A model generated the notes under the pieces. It saw only the letters and a program-made list of their open reading frames with translations, made no database searches and was not told the origin of the DNA. Source: Bacillus sp. UNC438CL73TsuS30 (GTDB lineage Bacteria > Bacillota > Bacilli > Bacillales > Cytobacillaceae). Taken from it: 64,000 nt of DNA. Positions 35,878 through 45,188 of the stretch are shown here, piece after piece. A program made the translations under genes and the position numbers. The stretch's first letter is position 1. Each line of letters opens with the position of its first letter. Location: NCBI RefSeq assembly GCF_000482325.1, contig NZ_AXVA01000023.1, positions 25,630 through 89,629 on the forward strand, written 5' to 3'.

Positions 35878-36765
35878 TTATTTAATTGTTAGTAAATCCT
35901 GATACTTTAGTTCTTTCTTTAAGTAATTTAGAAATTCTTCCCGAAGGTCATCTCTTCGTAAGGCAAATTCAACTGTGGCCTGGAGGAATCCTTGCTTGTC
36001 ACCCACATCATATCTTTTTCCCTCAAAGACATAGGCATACATTGCCTCTTTATGGGCGAGCTCTTTTAGGGCATCGGTTAACTGAATTTCGCCGCCTTTC
36101 CCTGGTTCCGTCTTCTCTAAAAGCTCAAAGATTGCCGGGTTAATTATATATCTTCCTAAAATGGCAATGTTTGAAGGAGCAGAATCTGAAGCAGGTTTTT
36201 CTACTAAACCCTTAACCTTGTAAATTCGCTCTTCAATTTCTTTGCCTTCAATAATGCCATATTTGTCGGTATCTTCCGCAGCCACTTCTTGGACGCCCAG
36301 AATGGTCGTTTTATACTCTTCATATTTTTCAATCATTTGCTTTAAACATGGTTTTTCAGAGTAGACAATATCATCTCCAAGAAGGACAGCAAAAGGCTCA
36401 TTGCCAATAAAGCTTTTTGCACAATAAATCGCATGCCCAAGCCCTTTTGGTTCTTTTTGACGGATATAATGAATATTGACCATTTCCGAAATTCGTCGAA
36501 CCTCGGCTAACAAATCCAATTTACCTCTTGCTTCTAATTCGAGCTCCAGTTCCACCGATTTATCAAAATGGTCCTCAATCGATTTTTTATTTCTTCCAGT
36601 AATAATTAAAATCTCTTCAATTCCGGACGCTACTGCTTCTTCAATTATATATTGAAGTGTTGGCTTATCTACAATTGGCAGCATTTCCTTTGGCTGCGCT
36701 TTTGTTGCCGGCAGAAACCTCGTCCCTAAACCAGCAGCCGGAATAATGGCTTTTCGTACTTTCAA
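35878..36765 (-). CDS. galU: UTP-glucose-1-phosphate uridylyltransferase
   Basis: A 295-residue GalU/GtaB enzyme that makes UDP-glucose from UTP and glucose 1-phosphate, for glycolipids and teichoic-acid glucosylation. The nucleotide-binding GLGTRFLPATKAQPKEMLPI (12-31) and the ILIITGRNK, VLLGDDIVY and VEKP blocks are intact. In B. subtilis gtaB lies elsewhere, near the teichoic-acid genes; here it stands between rpsR and yybS with its own terminator, an insertion into the conserved order. Confidence 0.95.
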   Translation of the reverse strand: MKVRKAIIPAAGLGTRFLPATKAQPKEMLPIVDKPTLQYIIEEAVASGIEEILIITGRNKKSIEDHFDKSVELELELEARGKLDLLAEVRRISEMVNIHYIRQKEPKGLGHAIYCAKSFIGNEPFAVLLGDDIVYSEKPCLKQMIEKYEEYKTTILGVQEVAAEDTDKYGIIEGKEIEERIYKVKGLVEKPASDSAPSNIAILGRYIINPAIFELLEKTEPGKGGEIQLTDALKELAHKEAMYAYVFEGKRYDVGDKQGFLQATVEFALRRDDLREEFLNYLKKELKYQDLLTIK

Positions 36766-36853
36766 CTTTTTCTCCTCCTTCGCAGCGCTTTATCTGATTA
36801 TATTCTATCATAGCATTGTTTCATTAATATTTTCTTAAGGAAAATTAGACATT

Positions 36854-36885
36854 AAAAAAAGCAGCAAGGAGGAAACCCTGCTGCC
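36854..36885 (-). terminator. Terminator of the rpsF-ssb-rpsR operon
   Basis: GCAGCA / TGCTGC stem with a G/T-rich middle that can extend pairing (AGGG/CCTT), followed by seven T on the minus strand. Confidence 0.82.
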
Positions 36886-36894
36886 TTCATATTA

Positions 36895-37134
36895 TTATTC
36901 TCCAGCCACGAATGGTAGTAATGCCATTTGACGTGCACGTTTGATTGCAACTGTTAATTTACGTTGATATTTAGCGCTAGTACCAGTTACACGACGTGGT
37001 AAAATTTTTCCACGCTCAGAGATGAACTTTTTAAGTAAATCTACATCTTTATAATCGATGCGAGTGATGCCGTTTGCTGTGAAATAACAAACCTTACGGC
37101 GTTTCGCACGACCGCCTTTGCGTCCTCCTGCCAT
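36895..37134 (-). CDS. rpsR: 30S ribosomal protein S18
   Basis: A 79-residue S18 starting [18 protein letters not shown], with the RNA-binding [24 protein letters not shown] core. It sits on the platform of the 30S subunit beside S6. I chose the ATG at 37134 because the added six residues upstream hold the Shine-Dalgarno sequence. Third gene of rpsF-ssb-rpsR. Confidence 0.98.
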   Translation of the reverse strand: MAGGRKGGRAKRRKVCYFTANGITRIDYKDVDLLKKFISERGKILPRRVTGTSAKYQRKLTVAIKRARQMALLPFVAGE

Positions 37135-37183
37135 GAAAATTCCCTCCTTCATGTTTTATTAGTATCGTACCTTAAGGTTTACT

Positions 37184-37699
37184 TTAGAATGGAAGATCGT
37201 CATCAGAAATGTCAATTTGACCGTTACCTGCGAACGGATCATCATCCACACGTGTAAAACCTTGATTATTGTTTTGACGTTGATTCTGATTGCCGCCGCC
37301 ATAAGGATTTCCTTGCGGTTCCCTTGGAGGAGCTCCATAGAAATCGTTATCGTTTCTGCTGCCGCCGCCACCTGATGCATTTCTAGGCTCAAGGAATTGA
37401 ACACTCTCTGCTACAATTTCAGTAACGTAAACACGTTTACCGTCTTGTCCTTCATAGTTGCGAGTTTGAATACGGCCATCCACACCTGCGAGGCTGCCCT
37501 TTTTCAAGAAGTTCGCCACATTTTCAGCAGGTTTACGCCAAACAACACAATTAATAAAGTCCGCTTCACGTTCACCTGACTGATTTGAAAATTGACGATT
37601 CACAGCTAAGGTAAAAGTAGCAACAGCAACTCCACTTGGCGTATAACGCAAATCAGGATCCTTTGTTAAACGGCCCACAAGAACGACACGATTCATCAT
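37184..37699 (-). CDS. ssb: Single-stranded DNA-binding protein
   Basis: A 171-residue SsbA: OB-fold (about 1-105, starting [19 protein letters not shown]), a Gly/Asn/Gln-rich linker and the conserved acidic tip DISDDDLPF that recruits repair and replication partners. It coats unwound DNA at forks. The ATG is 9 bases after AAAGGAG. A near-parS site lies just upstream at 37727-37742. Confidence 0.97.
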   Translation of the reverse strand: MMNRVVLVGRLTKDPDLRYTPSGVAVATFTLAVNRQFSNQSGEREADFINCVVWRKPAENVANFLKKGSLAGVDGRIQTRNYEGQDGKRVYVTEIVAESVQFLEPRNASGGGGSRNDNDFYGAPPREPQGNPYGGGNQNQRQNNNQGFTRVDDDPFAGNGQIDISDDDLPF

Positions 37700-37726
37700 C
37701 AGAATCAACTCCTTTTCTCCCGGTTA

Positions 37727-37742
37727 TGTTTCATGTGAAACA
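37727..37742. promoter_or_regulatory. parS-like site between rpsF and ssb (one mismatch)
   Basis: TGTTTCATGTGAAACA differs from the Spo0J target at one central base (T for C). Binding strength is uncertain. It is the only intergenic one of the three sites seen. Confidence 0.5.
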
Positions 37743-37771
37743 TTTGTACCAGAAATATATATAAATCAAAC

Positions 37772-38059
37772 TTACGCTTCTTCTTTAATTACGATATGAC
37801 GAATGATATCTTCGCTGATCTTTGCAAGACGAGAAAATTCTTGAACTGCATCAGCTGAAGAAGTTGTTTTAACGATTTGGTAGTATCCATCGCGGAAATC
37901 ATTGATTTCGTATGCAAGACGACGCTTACCCCAATCTTTTGTTTCAGCAGTTTCCGCGCCATTATCAAGAAGAATTGTGTTAAAACGCTCAACAAGAGCT
38001 TTTTTAGCTTCATCTTCAATATTTGGGCGGATGATGTACATAACTTCGTACTTGTTCAT
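37772..38059 (-). CDS. rpsF: 30S ribosomal protein S6
   Basis: A 95-residue S6 with the strand-helix pattern [26 protein letters not shown] and the RRLAYEIN block that meets S18. The ATG at 38059 has AAGGAGGTGA spaced correctly. First gene of rpsF-ssb-rpsR. Confidence 0.98.
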   Translation of the reverse strand: MNKYEVMYIIRPNIEDEAKKALVERFNTILLDNGAETAETKDWGKRRLAYEINDFRDGYYQIVKTTSSADAVQEFSRLAKISEDIIRHIVIKEEA

Positions 38060-38084
38060 CACAGTCACCTCCTTTTGGTCTAAA

Positions 38085-38100
38085 CGGCCCTAATAGGGCA
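38085..38100 (-). promoter_or_regulatory. Leader hairpin of rpsF (possible S6:S18 control element)
   Basis: GCCCTA/TAGGGC hairpin followed by CCGTTT on the minus strand, about 28 bases before the rpsF start. Leaders of rpsF often bind the S6:S18 complex for feedback control; I see a hairpin and a CCG but not the full consensus, so this is tentative. Confidence 0.35.
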
Positions 38101-38131
38101 AGGAGCAATTATTCATTACTCACAAGTTAAG

Positions 38132-38160
38132 ATTATAGCATAGCTGTCCATTAAAAGCAA
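38132..38160 (-). promoter_or_regulatory. Promoter of rpsF-ssb-rpsR
   Basis: TTGCTT and a perfect TATAAT with a 17-base spacer on the minus strand. Confidence 0.8.
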
Positions 38161-38190
38161 CGGCCTTCACAGTTTGTCCAAATTTGGAAT

Positions 38191-38221
38191 GACAAAACCC
38201 CGACAAAAGGTGCGGGGTCAA
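38191..38221 (-). terminator. Terminator of ychF
   Basis: ACCCCG / CGGGGT stem with a 10-base loop and TTTTGTC tail on the minus strand. Confidence 0.8.
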
Positions 38222-38236
38222 AGTTTCAAGCTTCAA

Positions 38237-39337
38237 TTATACATTAAAACGGAAGTGGATAACGTCTCCGTCTTTTACTACGTAATCTTTACCTTCTAAG
38301 CGAACTTTTCCTGCCTCTTTTGCTGCGTTATGACTTCCAGCTGCTAACAGGTCTTCATACGCAACTATTTCCGCCCGGATAAAGCCGCGTTCAAAATCCG
38401 AGTGGATAATTCCGGCACATTGTGGTGCCTTCATGCCGTTCCTAAATGTCCAGGCACGAACCTCCTGAACACCTGCTGTAAAATAAGTAGCTAGGCCAAG
38501 CAGGCTGTAGGCTGCACGAATTAACTGGTCTAATCCGGACTCTTCAATTCCAAGCTCTTCAAGGAACATTTGCTTTTCTTCCCCTTCAAGCTCCGCAATT
38601 TCTTCTTCAATTTTGGCGCAAATCACAATCACTTCTGCATTGTCAGCAGCGGCAAATTCACGAACCTTTTGAACATATTCATTTTCAGATGGATCAGCAA
38701 CATCGTCTTCCCCAACATTCGCCACATAAAGAACAGGCTTAATGGTAAGGAGATGCAATTGCTTAACAAATTTCATTTGTTCTTCCGTAAATTCAACGGT
38801 ACGAGCTGGTTTTTCCGCTTCAAAAGCTTCACGAAGCATGGAAAGCGCCTCAAATTCAGCTGCCGCATCCTTATCTTTTTGCTTGGCCAATTTTTCAACC
38901 CGGCTGATTCGCTTTTCAACGCTTTCCATATCAGCAAGGATTAACTCTAAATTGATTGTTTCAATATCGGAAATCGGATCAACTTTTCCTGATACGTGGG
39001 TAATATTTTCATCTGCAAAGCAGCGCACTACTTGACAGATAGCATCTACTTCACGGATGTGGGAAAGGAATTTGTTGCCTAAGCCTTCACCTTTGCTCGC
39101 ACCCTTTACAATTCCGGCAATATCGGTAAATTCAAATGCCGTTGGAACCGTCTTTTTGGGTTGTACTAACTCTGTTAATTTTGTTAAGCGGTGGTCTGGA
39201 ACCTCAACAATTCCGACATTTGGATCAATTGTGCAGAAAGGATAGTTTGCCGATTCCGCTCCTGCCTGTGTGATCGCATTAAATAAAGTGGATTTACCAA
39301 CGTTCGGCAATCCAACGATACCAGCTGTTAAAGCCAT
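38237..39337 (-). CDS. ychF: YchF/Obg-type ribosome-linked ATPase
   Basis: A 366-residue P-loop protein (YyaF in B. subtilis): G1 GLPNVGKSTLFN (8-19), G3 DIAGIVKGA, an NVGE block in place of the usual NKxD (so ATP is used), a coiled-coil arm and a C-terminal TGS domain ending HFRFNV. It binds ribosomes and is linked to stress response. Divergence from neighbours: none; the place next to rpsF is conserved. Confidence 0.97.
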   Translation of the reverse strand: MALTAGIVGLPNVGKSTLFNAITQAGAESANYPFCTIDPNVGIVEVPDHRLTKLTELVQPKKTVPTAFEFTDIAGIVKGASKGEGLGNKFLSHIREVDAICQVVRCFADENITHVSGKVDPISDIETINLELILADMESVEKRISRVEKLAKQKDKDAAAEFEALSMLREAFEAEKPARTVEFTEEQMKFVKQLHLLTIKPVLYVANVGEDDVADPSENEYVQKVREFAAADNAEVIVICAKIEEEIAELEGEEKQMFLEELGIEESGLDQLIRAAYSLLGLATYFTAGVQEVRAWTFRNGMKAPQCAGIIHSDFERGFIRAEIVAYEDLLAAGSHNAAKEAGKVRLEGKDYVVKDGDVIHFRFNV

Positions 39338-39445
39338 TCATGTCACTCCTTTAAAAAATGTTATCTATAATAAAAAATTAGTTCAAAATTAATTAAAAAG
39401 CCTCTAACAATTATAGGCAACTACCGGCAAAAAAACAAGGACAAG

Positions 39446-39474
39446 AAAAACTGCCGCAGGCATAGCAGCAGTTA
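39446..39474 (-). terminator. Terminator of the yyaE gene
   Basis: AACTGC(T)GC / GC(G)GCAGTT stem with TTTTC on the minus strand, overlapping the stop codon. Confidence 0.75.
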
Positions 39475-41478
39475 GTTTACTTTTCCAATATTAACGAGAC
39501 AATCATACAGCGTACTTCCTAGTTCATTATCGGATGGTCTGCTGGAGGTCAGATTATTAACAGACCCGCCAAATTCTTTCCAAATCCCTTCATCGATATT
39601 GATTACATTCGGATGGGATTTTTGTAAAATCGAAACATACCCTTTCACTTCACCACGGTCGTTCCAAATCCGGACATAGTCTCCTTCCTCAAGCTGCAAG
39701 TGTGTTGCAATATTTTGAGCCACTTCTACTTTCAACTTTGGTGTTTGCTTCCACACCTGATAGTTTTGCGAATGATTGGAACGCAATGGGTGGATCGTCA
39801 ATAATTGATATGGATATCGATTAGCTAAATCTGGATTGCTCCATTTCGACTCATCCGGTACGGACAACTTTAATAAGCCACTATTACCTTTTAACCTCTC
39901 TAAGGTCGAGGTGAATTCAAACTTACCCGAAGGCGTTTTAAATTTACGATCCTGCCATGGTATCATTTTGACCGGCAGTTCTACTGTTTGTTCTTCCTTT
40001 AGTTTTTCAATGGTAATCCCTTTTTCTCCTAAAGGTTTAAGGGCCATTGCAAAAAATTGATCCCTTGTTAAATGGAACTCCTCACCGAAGCCGAGTCTTT
40101 CAGCTAATTGGGTCCAAATCCACAGATCTGACTTCGCTTCCCCAGGAGCGTCAACAAGCTTCGGACCGTAATTCACATAATGATGATACATAGAGGAATA
40201 ATAAAAATCTTCTTCCTCAAAAACAGTTGTTGTCGGTAACACATAATCCGCTAGTTTAGCTGTGTCCGTCATAAATTGTTCAATCACGACAAGTGTTGGA
40301 ACAGAGGCAAAAGCTTTAGAAACCGTATTAGAATCCGGAACCTGTGTCAACGGATTCCCGCAGGTAACGACAATCATTTCAATGGCGGGGTTTTTTGCCG
40401 TTAGAATTTCCTCCGCCTGCTTCATAATCGGAAACTGTCGGTGCTGTTGTTTTCGGTCAGCAAGGGTCAGTTCATCAAAGGCAAAGCTTTGACCCACTTG
40501 ACGATTCGCATAGTTGGCACCGCCTCCGGCTATTCCAATATTACCGCTAATGGCGACAAGTGCATCAATTAACCGAACCGAATTACCTCCATTTTCATAC
40601 CTTTGCATTCCAAGCCCCATAAACACGGCTGTTGGTTTATCCGCAAATACCTTTGCTAACCTGGTCATCACCTCGATTGGTACCTCGGTCATTTTGCTTA
40701 GTTTTTCTAAAGTAATACCATTAAGAAGCACGAGTACATCATCAAACCCATATGTGAAACTGTCGATGAATTTGCGGTCTTCTAAGCTTAATCTAAGGAT
40801 TTCTTTCATAATACCGGCAGCGAGGAGGCCATCCATTCCGGGCTTTATCGAAATATATTCATCGGCCATTTTTGCCGTCGCGTTATAAATTGGGTCAATC
40901 ACAAATACCTTCGCACCCTGCTTTTTTGCTTCCTGCAATTTTTCAAAAAAATGCATATTGGTGCGTGTGACATTTCTGCCCCAAATGACAATGTTTTTAC
41001 TGTTTAATACATCATTGGGTTCATGGCTCCAGGCTTCACCAAAATCCCAGCCCTGGGCTTCAATTCCTGCCCCCCAACAGAGAGAACCTACAATTTCCGT
41101 AACCCCTCCATAGCAGTTAAAAAATCGTTGATCAAGGTTCTTTAGAATCCCGTTATTGGCGTAATCATGGCTGTGAAATACAGCTGTAGACCCATAGGTC
41201 TCTTTAATATCCTTTAATTTATTTGCAATTTCATCAAGTGCCTGTTTCCAAGAAATCTGTTGGAATTCGCCATTTATTTTTTTCAAGGGATATAATAAGC
41301 GCTGCGGTGAGTTTGTCCTTGTTTCCAGCATCCTTCCGCGCCCGCAAATTTTCCCTTTTGTAATGGGATGGGTAGGATCTCCGTCCACCTTAATGACTTT
41401 ATTTTTTTCAATTGTCACATGAAAGCCGCAGCTATCCCAGCAATTTAACGGACAAGCCGATTGATAAACTTTTGCCAA
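39472..41478 (-). CDS. yyaE: Molybdopterin-dependent oxidoreductase (YyaE family)
   Basis: A 668-residue enzyme of the DMSO-reductase/formate-dehydrogenase class. The N-terminal Cys set in CPLNCWDSCGF and GKICGRG can hold a 4Fe-4S cluster; the bis-MGD blocks IVIWGRNVTRTN, NPLTQVPDS and the C-terminal YVRIWNDRGEV follow. No Tat signal is present, so it is cytosolic. The TTG at 41478 gives MAKVYQSACP as in B. subtilis YyaE (667); the upstream frame is unlikely. Substrate and electron partner are unknown. Confidence 0.88.
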   Translation of the reverse strand: MAKVYQSACPLNCWDSCGFHVTIEKNKVIKVDGDPTHPITKGKICGRGRMLETRTNSPQRLLYPLKKINGEFQQISWKQALDEIANKLKDIKETYGSTAVFHSHDYANNGILKNLDQRFFNCYGGVTEIVGSLCWGAGIEAQGWDFGEAWSHEPNDVLNSKNIVIWGRNVTRTNMHFFEKLQEAKKQGAKVFVIDPIYNATAKMADEYISIKPGMDGLLAAGIMKEILRLSLEDRKFIDSFTYGFDDVLVLLNGITLEKLSKMTEVPIEVMTRLAKVFADKPTAVFMGLGMQRYENGGNSVRLIDALVAISGNIGIAGGGANYANRQVGQSFAFDELTLADRKQQHRQFPIMKQAEEILTAKNPAIEMIVVTCGNPLTQVPDSNTVSKAFASVPTLVVIEQFMTDTAKLADYVLPTTTVFEEEDFYYSSMYHHYVNYGPKLVDAPGEAKSDLWIWTQLAERLGFGEEFHLTRDQFFAMALKPLGEKGITIEKLKEEQTVELPVKMIPWQDRKFKTPSGKFEFTSTLERLKGNSGLLKLSVPDESKWSNPDLANRYPYQLLTIHPLRSNHSQNYQVWKQTPKLKVEVAQNIATHLQLEEGDYVRIWNDRGEVKGYVSILQKSHPNVINIDEGIWKEFGGSVNNLTSSRPSDNELGSTLYDCLVNIGKVN

Positions 41479-41541
41479 ACCATCCACCCCCAATTTTATA
41501 TTTTTCTTATAGATTAATATAACAAAAAAAAGAAGCACGAA

Positions 41542-41739
41542 CTATTCCTCATGCTTCACCAAAATTTTCTTCATTTTACGGGAAAACTCTTTTCTTGGGA
41601 TTAATACGCTGTGCCCGCAACCTTCACATTTAATCCTTACATCCATACCCATTCGGATAACTTTCCAACGATTGGTTCCGCAGGGATGCTGCTTTTTCAT
41701 TTCGACCACATCATTGAGGGCAAATTCCTTTTGCTCCAT
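41542..41739 (-). CDS. yyzM: Small zinc-ribbon-like protein YyzM (DUF951)
   Basis: A 65-residue protein with HPCG and CEGCGH pairs that form a likely zinc site and a basic C-terminus. DUF951 proteins near mscS and spo0J are conserved in Bacilli; function unknown. A good GGAG lies upstream, and the gene follows the channel gene by 18 bases. Confidence 0.9.
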   Translation of the reverse strand: MEQKEFALNDVVEMKKQHPCGTNRWKVIRMGMDVRIKCEGCGHSVLIPRKEFSRKMKKILVKHEE

Positions 41740-41757
41740 GTTTTAATACTCCTTTCC

Positions 41758-42630
41758 TTATTTCTTAGGCTCTGTACTATTTGAATAGGCAACAAGTTTA
41801 GGAAGGGGAATTTCAATTCCATGCTGATCCAATAAGAGCTTGATTTCCTTGCGAATCATTCTTGATATATAGACTTGCTTCATTGGCAGAGTTTCTGCCA
41901 CTATTCTTAAAATTACCTCTGTTGAGCTCATATTTTGAATTCCCAACAGCTCTGGCGTTTTAATTATATCTTCATAATGGTCCGGTAATGTCTCTAGCAG
42001 CTCCCCAATGACTTGCTCCGCCTTTTCAACATCTTCCCCATATGCAATGGCCACGTCTACAACAGCCACACTATTATTAATTGAAAAATTGGTCACCTGA
42101 GTAATACTTCCATTTGGGAGGATATGAACTTCACCTGTCCAGCTTTTAATTTTCGTCGTTCTTAATCCTATCGTTTCGACATTCCCTTCAAATTCTCCTA
42201 CTCGGATATGATCTCCAACGGCAAATTGGTCTTCGAAGATAATAAAAAAGCCTGAAAGAATATCTTTAACAAGACTTTGTGCCCCAAAACCAACGGCTAG
42301 TCCGACAATCCCAGCACCGGCAAGCAGCGCTTTCACATCAATCGTTAACACGGAAAGAATCATCAAAAATGAAATAAAGTAAACCACATAAGAAAGAACG
42401 CTATCCAGAAGCCTTGAAAGTGTTTCTTCCCTGCGCTCAACCGTCCTGAATGGTGAACGATTGCGAATTTTAAAGATATTATGAATCATGACTTTGCCAA
42501 TTCGAATTAAAATATTAGAAAGGATTAAAATGGCAATGATTTTAATTAGGCCTTCACCCATTGTAAGCCATGTATCTTCATTTTGAAATTTATCAATAAT
42601 CTTTTGTATACCCTTTTCAGTAAAACTCAT
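41758..42630 (-). CDS. MscS-family mechanosensitive channel
   Basis: A 290-residue small-conductance mechanosensitive channel with about three membrane helices, the pore-lining TM3 GAGIVGLAVGFGAQSLVKDILSGFFIIFED (about 108-137) and a beta domain. It opens on membrane tension to release solutes at osmotic downshift. It lies in the position of yyaD/yhdY-like genes of related species and may share a transcript with yyzM. Confidence 0.92.
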   Translation of the reverse strand: MSFTEKGIQKIIDKFQNEDTWLTMGEGLIKIIAILILSNILIRIGKVMIHNIFKIRNRSPFRTVERREETLSRLLDSVLSYVVYFISFLMILSVLTIDVKALLAGAGIVGLAVGFGAQSLVKDILSGFFIIFEDQFAVGDHIRVGEFEGNVETIGLRTTKIKSWTGEVHILPNGSITQVTNFSINNSVAVVDVAIAYGEDVEKAEQVIGELLETLPDHYEDIIKTPELLGIQNMSSTEVILRIVAETLPMKQVYISRMIRKEIKLLLDQHGIEIPLPKLVAYSNSTEPKK

Positions 42631-42726
42631 CTATACACCTACCTAACTTCCATCATCCATCTATTTTAACAAGTTTTCATTTTTTATTATAGTCCTGAGT
42701 TTCAAAAGGATTTTGCATTCTTCCAT

Positions 42727-42756
42727 GTATAGAATTCCCAAAAAATCCGTATACTA
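42727..42756 (+). promoter_or_regulatory. Candidate sigma-G/F-type promoter of yyaC
   Basis: GTATA, 18 bases, TATACTA: the -35 fits the forespore consensus (GHATR) and the -10 fits CATNNTA but for its first base. A sigma-A reading (TATACT) is also possible. A forespore promoter would suit a spore protein gene. Confidence 0.4.
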
Positions 42757-42792
42757 ATAAAAATATATTGTCAAGATTTTGGAGGGGACTTA

Positions 42793-43422
42793 ATGAATCT
42801 CAAAGCAGGTTTTTTTGATCGGAAAGCCAAAACTCGTATATGCTATGATGATTTCCATGCAGCGGAAAACCTTGCTGAGGAATTACGTTTAAAAATTCCT
42901 GTTTCGTCAGAACGTCCCATTGTGTATGTATGTATCGGCACGGACCGTTCGACAGGAGATTCCTTAGGTCCTCTTGTAGGAAGCCTGTTAGAGGAGAAGA
43001 ACCTTCAATCCTTTTACGTTTACGGAACATTAGATGAACCGATTCATGCCGTAAATCTTAAAGAAAAATTAGCTGAAATTCAAAATAAGCATGACAATCC
43101 ATTTATTATTGGAATTGATGCCTGCCTTGGCCGTATTAAAAATGTTGGTGTGATCCAGCTTGGAGACGGACCTGTTAAACCAGGCGCAGGCGTGAACAAA
43201 GAGCTTCCTGCAGTTGGAGAGTTACATATTACCGGAATTGTCAATGTAAGCGGGTTTATGGAGTTTTTCGTTTTGCAAAATACACGATTAAATCTTGTTA
43301 TGAAAATGGCAAAGACGATTGCAGGTGGGATCTATCAAGCGAGTCTTCCTAATCCAAAGGAAAGCTGGAATGAGGTCAATTGGGAGTGGGAAGAAGAACA
43401 AACAAAAGCAATCGGTGATTAA
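42793..43422 (+). CDS. yyaC: Spore protease-related protein YyaC
   Basis: A 209-residue DUF1256 protein related to the germination protease Gpr fold, with IVYVCIGTDRSTGDSLGPLVGSLL near 44-68, IGIDACLGR and the KPGAGVNKELPAVGELHITGIVN block. In B. subtilis YyaC is spore-associated; catalytic activity is unproven. It is the only plus-strand gene in the left core, opposite to its neighbours. A terminator overlaps its stop. Confidence 0.93.
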   Translation: MNLKAGFFDRKAKTRICYDDFHAAENLAEELRLKIPVSSERPIVYVCIGTDRSTGDSLGPLVGSLLEEKNLQSFYVYGTLDEPIHAVNLKEKLAEIQNKHDNPFIIGIDACLGRIKNVGVIQLGDGPVKPGAGVNKELPAVGELHITGIVNVSGFMEFFVLQNTRLNLVMKMAKTIAGGIYQASLPNPKESWNEVNWEWEEEQTKAIGD

Positions 43423-43438
43423 TAGCCGATTGCTTTTT
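43405..43438. terminator. Bidirectional terminator between yyaC and the DUF554 gene
   Basis: AAAGCAATCGG / CCGATTGCTTTTT stem; overlaps the last codons of yyaC. Confidence 0.85.
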
Positions 43439-43446
43439 AAAATGGA

Positions 43447-44160
43447 TTAAAAGAAATGATGATAATTATATAGTACTGTAACGATCACTCCTGTTACGAG
43501 AATACCAGGGAGGAGGTTAGCAACTTTAATTTTTATCATACCAGTAAGATTTAAGCCAATAGCAAAAATCATCACCCCACCCGTCGCTGTCATTTCAACA
43601 ATAAATTGATCCATTAAGGCCTGCGGCACAAAACGGTCAATTTGGGTGGCAAACAAGGCAATAAGCCCTTCATAAAGCAGGACCGGAACTGCCGAAAATA
43701 AAACACCAATTCCAAGTGTTGTCGTTAAAATCAGAGCCGTAAATCCATCAATAATCGATTTGGTGTACAGGACATCGTGATCCCCGCGGATTCCGCTGTC
43801 AAGTGCCCCAATAATCGCCATTGCCCCAATCACAAAGATTAAGGTTGCCGTTACAAACCCTTCAGAGATACTTCCTTTTCCATTAGAGCCCACCTTGCTC
43901 TCTAGCCAGTGCCCTAAATCATTCAGCTTTTCTTCTAATTTAAAAAGCTCCCCAATTACAGCACCTATAACGAGACTTAAAATCACGATTAAGAAATTTT
44001 CACTTTTTAAGCCCATCTGCAACCCCAGTACCATGACAGACAATCCAATCGCATACATAACGGTTGTCTTCATACTCTCTGGAATCCGGTTTAATAGTTT
44101 TCCAATAAGACTTCCAATAATAATTAATGCACCATTTACAAGCGTTCCTAATAAAAACAT
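43447..44160 (-). CDS. DUF554 membrane protein (YdfK/YqgA family)
   Basis: A 237-residue protein with about six to seven membrane helices; motifs GTLVNGALIIIGSLIGKLL at the start and FVIGAMAIIGALDSGIRGDH in the middle are typical of DUF554. It may be a transporter. It replaces or joins the yyaB/yyaD-type genes that B. subtilis has between yyaC and spo0J. Confidence 0.88.
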   Translation of the reverse strand: MFLLGTLVNGALIIIGSLIGKLLNRIPESMKTTVMYAIGLSVMVLGLQMGLKSENFLIVILSLVIGAVIGELFKLEEKLNDLGHWLESKVGSNGKGSISEGFVTATLIFVIGAMAIIGALDSGIRGDHDVLYTKSIIDGFTALILTTTLGIGVLFSAVPVLLYEGLIALFATQIDRFVPQALMDQFIVEMTATGGVMIFAIGLNLTGMIKIKVANLLPGILVTGVIVTVLYNYHHFF

Positions 44161-44306
44161 TTACTGATTCCCCTATTATTCGTCTCTCGAAGTATTTAAT
44201 AGTAATAAATTATCATATTTTATTTTGAAATGAAAGATATTTAAAAGCATTCTCAAATACAATATGTTGAATATATTAATAACTAACTTTCAATATATTG
44301 TATTGG

Positions 44307-44337
44307 TAAAAAAATAAACCATCTATTGATGGTTTAG
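44307..44337 (-). terminator. Terminator of the soj-spo0J operon
   Basis: AAACCATC / GATGGTTT stem around AATA, followed by T-run on the minus strand; touches the spo0J stop. Confidence 0.85.
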
Positions 44338-45188
44338 ACAGAGGATTCTTGGTCAAGAATTTCAAGGATGCGTTCCAAATCCTCTTGTGAGAAGAATTCA
44401 ATTTCAATTTTCCCTTTATTTTTTGAATGCTTAATATTAACTGTGGTGCCAAACCGCTCACGAAGAAAATGCTCACGTTCCTGTAAAAAAACATCCTTTT
44501 TCTTTTCAGGCTTTTTTGTTTCACGTGAAACATTATCATTTAATTGTTGAATGAGTTTTTCAAGCTGGCGTACGTTTAAGCCTTCATTTATTACCTTTTC
44601 AACTAAAATCGGTAGCTTCTCCTTTTGACGTAGACCAAGTAAGGCACGGCCATGCCCCATGGAGATTTTTCCATTTGAAATTAACTCTTGAATTTTAGCC
44701 GGGAGGGAGAGGAGGCGGACATGGTTCGCCACATGTGGACGGCTTTTTCCTAGTCGCTTTGCTACCTCTTCTTGTGTCAGTTTTAACTTTTCCATTAAGG
44801 TTTGATAAGCGATTGCTTCTTCAATTGGGCTTAAATCTTCCCGTTGAAGATTTTCAATTACAGCCAGTTCCATCATTTGCTGCTCCGACAATTCGCGGAC
44901 AACGGCAGGTACCGCTTGAAGCTTTGCTTCTTTTGCCGCCCTGAAACGTCTTTCGCCCACGACAATTTCATAGCCTTTAATGCTTTTCCTAACGACAAGA
45001 GGCTGGAGGATGCCATGTTCTAAAATGGATGCCTTTAATTCATCTATGGCCTCTTGTTGGAAGGTTTTCCGAGGTTGATACGGATTGGGACGCAATTCTT
45101 TCAATTTTATCTCTTGGACCGCTTCACCTTTATTAACCTCCATATTAGGAAAAAATGCATCAAGTCCTTTTCCTAATCCTTTAGCCAT
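44334..45188 (-). CDS. spo0J: Chromosome-partitioning protein ParB (Spo0J)
   Basis: A 284-residue CTP-dependent DNA clamp. The CTP-binding [11 protein letters not shown] (about 77-87), the [14 protein letters not shown] motif, the helix-turn-helix ([24 protein letters not shown]) and the C-terminal dimer domain are clear. It loads at parS, spreads, recruits SMC and works with Soj to segregate origins. Its own gene carries a parS site. It overlaps soj by 8 bases. Confidence 0.97.
   Translation of the reverse strand: MAKGLGKGLDAFFPNMEVNKGEAVQEIKLKELRPNPYQPRKTFQQEAIDELKASILEHGILQPLVVRKSIKGYEIVVGERRFRAAKEAKLQAVPAVVRELSEQQMMELAVIENLQREDLSPIEEAIAYQTLMEKLKLTQEEVAKRLGKSRPHVANHVRLLSLPAKIQELISNGKISMGHGRALLGLRQKEKLPILVEKVINEGLNVRQLEKLIQQLNDNVSRETKKPEKKKDVFLQEREHFLRERFGTTVNIKHSKNKGKIEIEFFSQEDLERILEILDQESSV
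44517..44532. promoter_or_regulatory. parS site within spo0J
   Basis: TGTTTCACGTGAAACA, perfect match, about 10 kb left of dnaA and inside the spo0J gene, as in B. subtilis. Confidence 0.95.
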
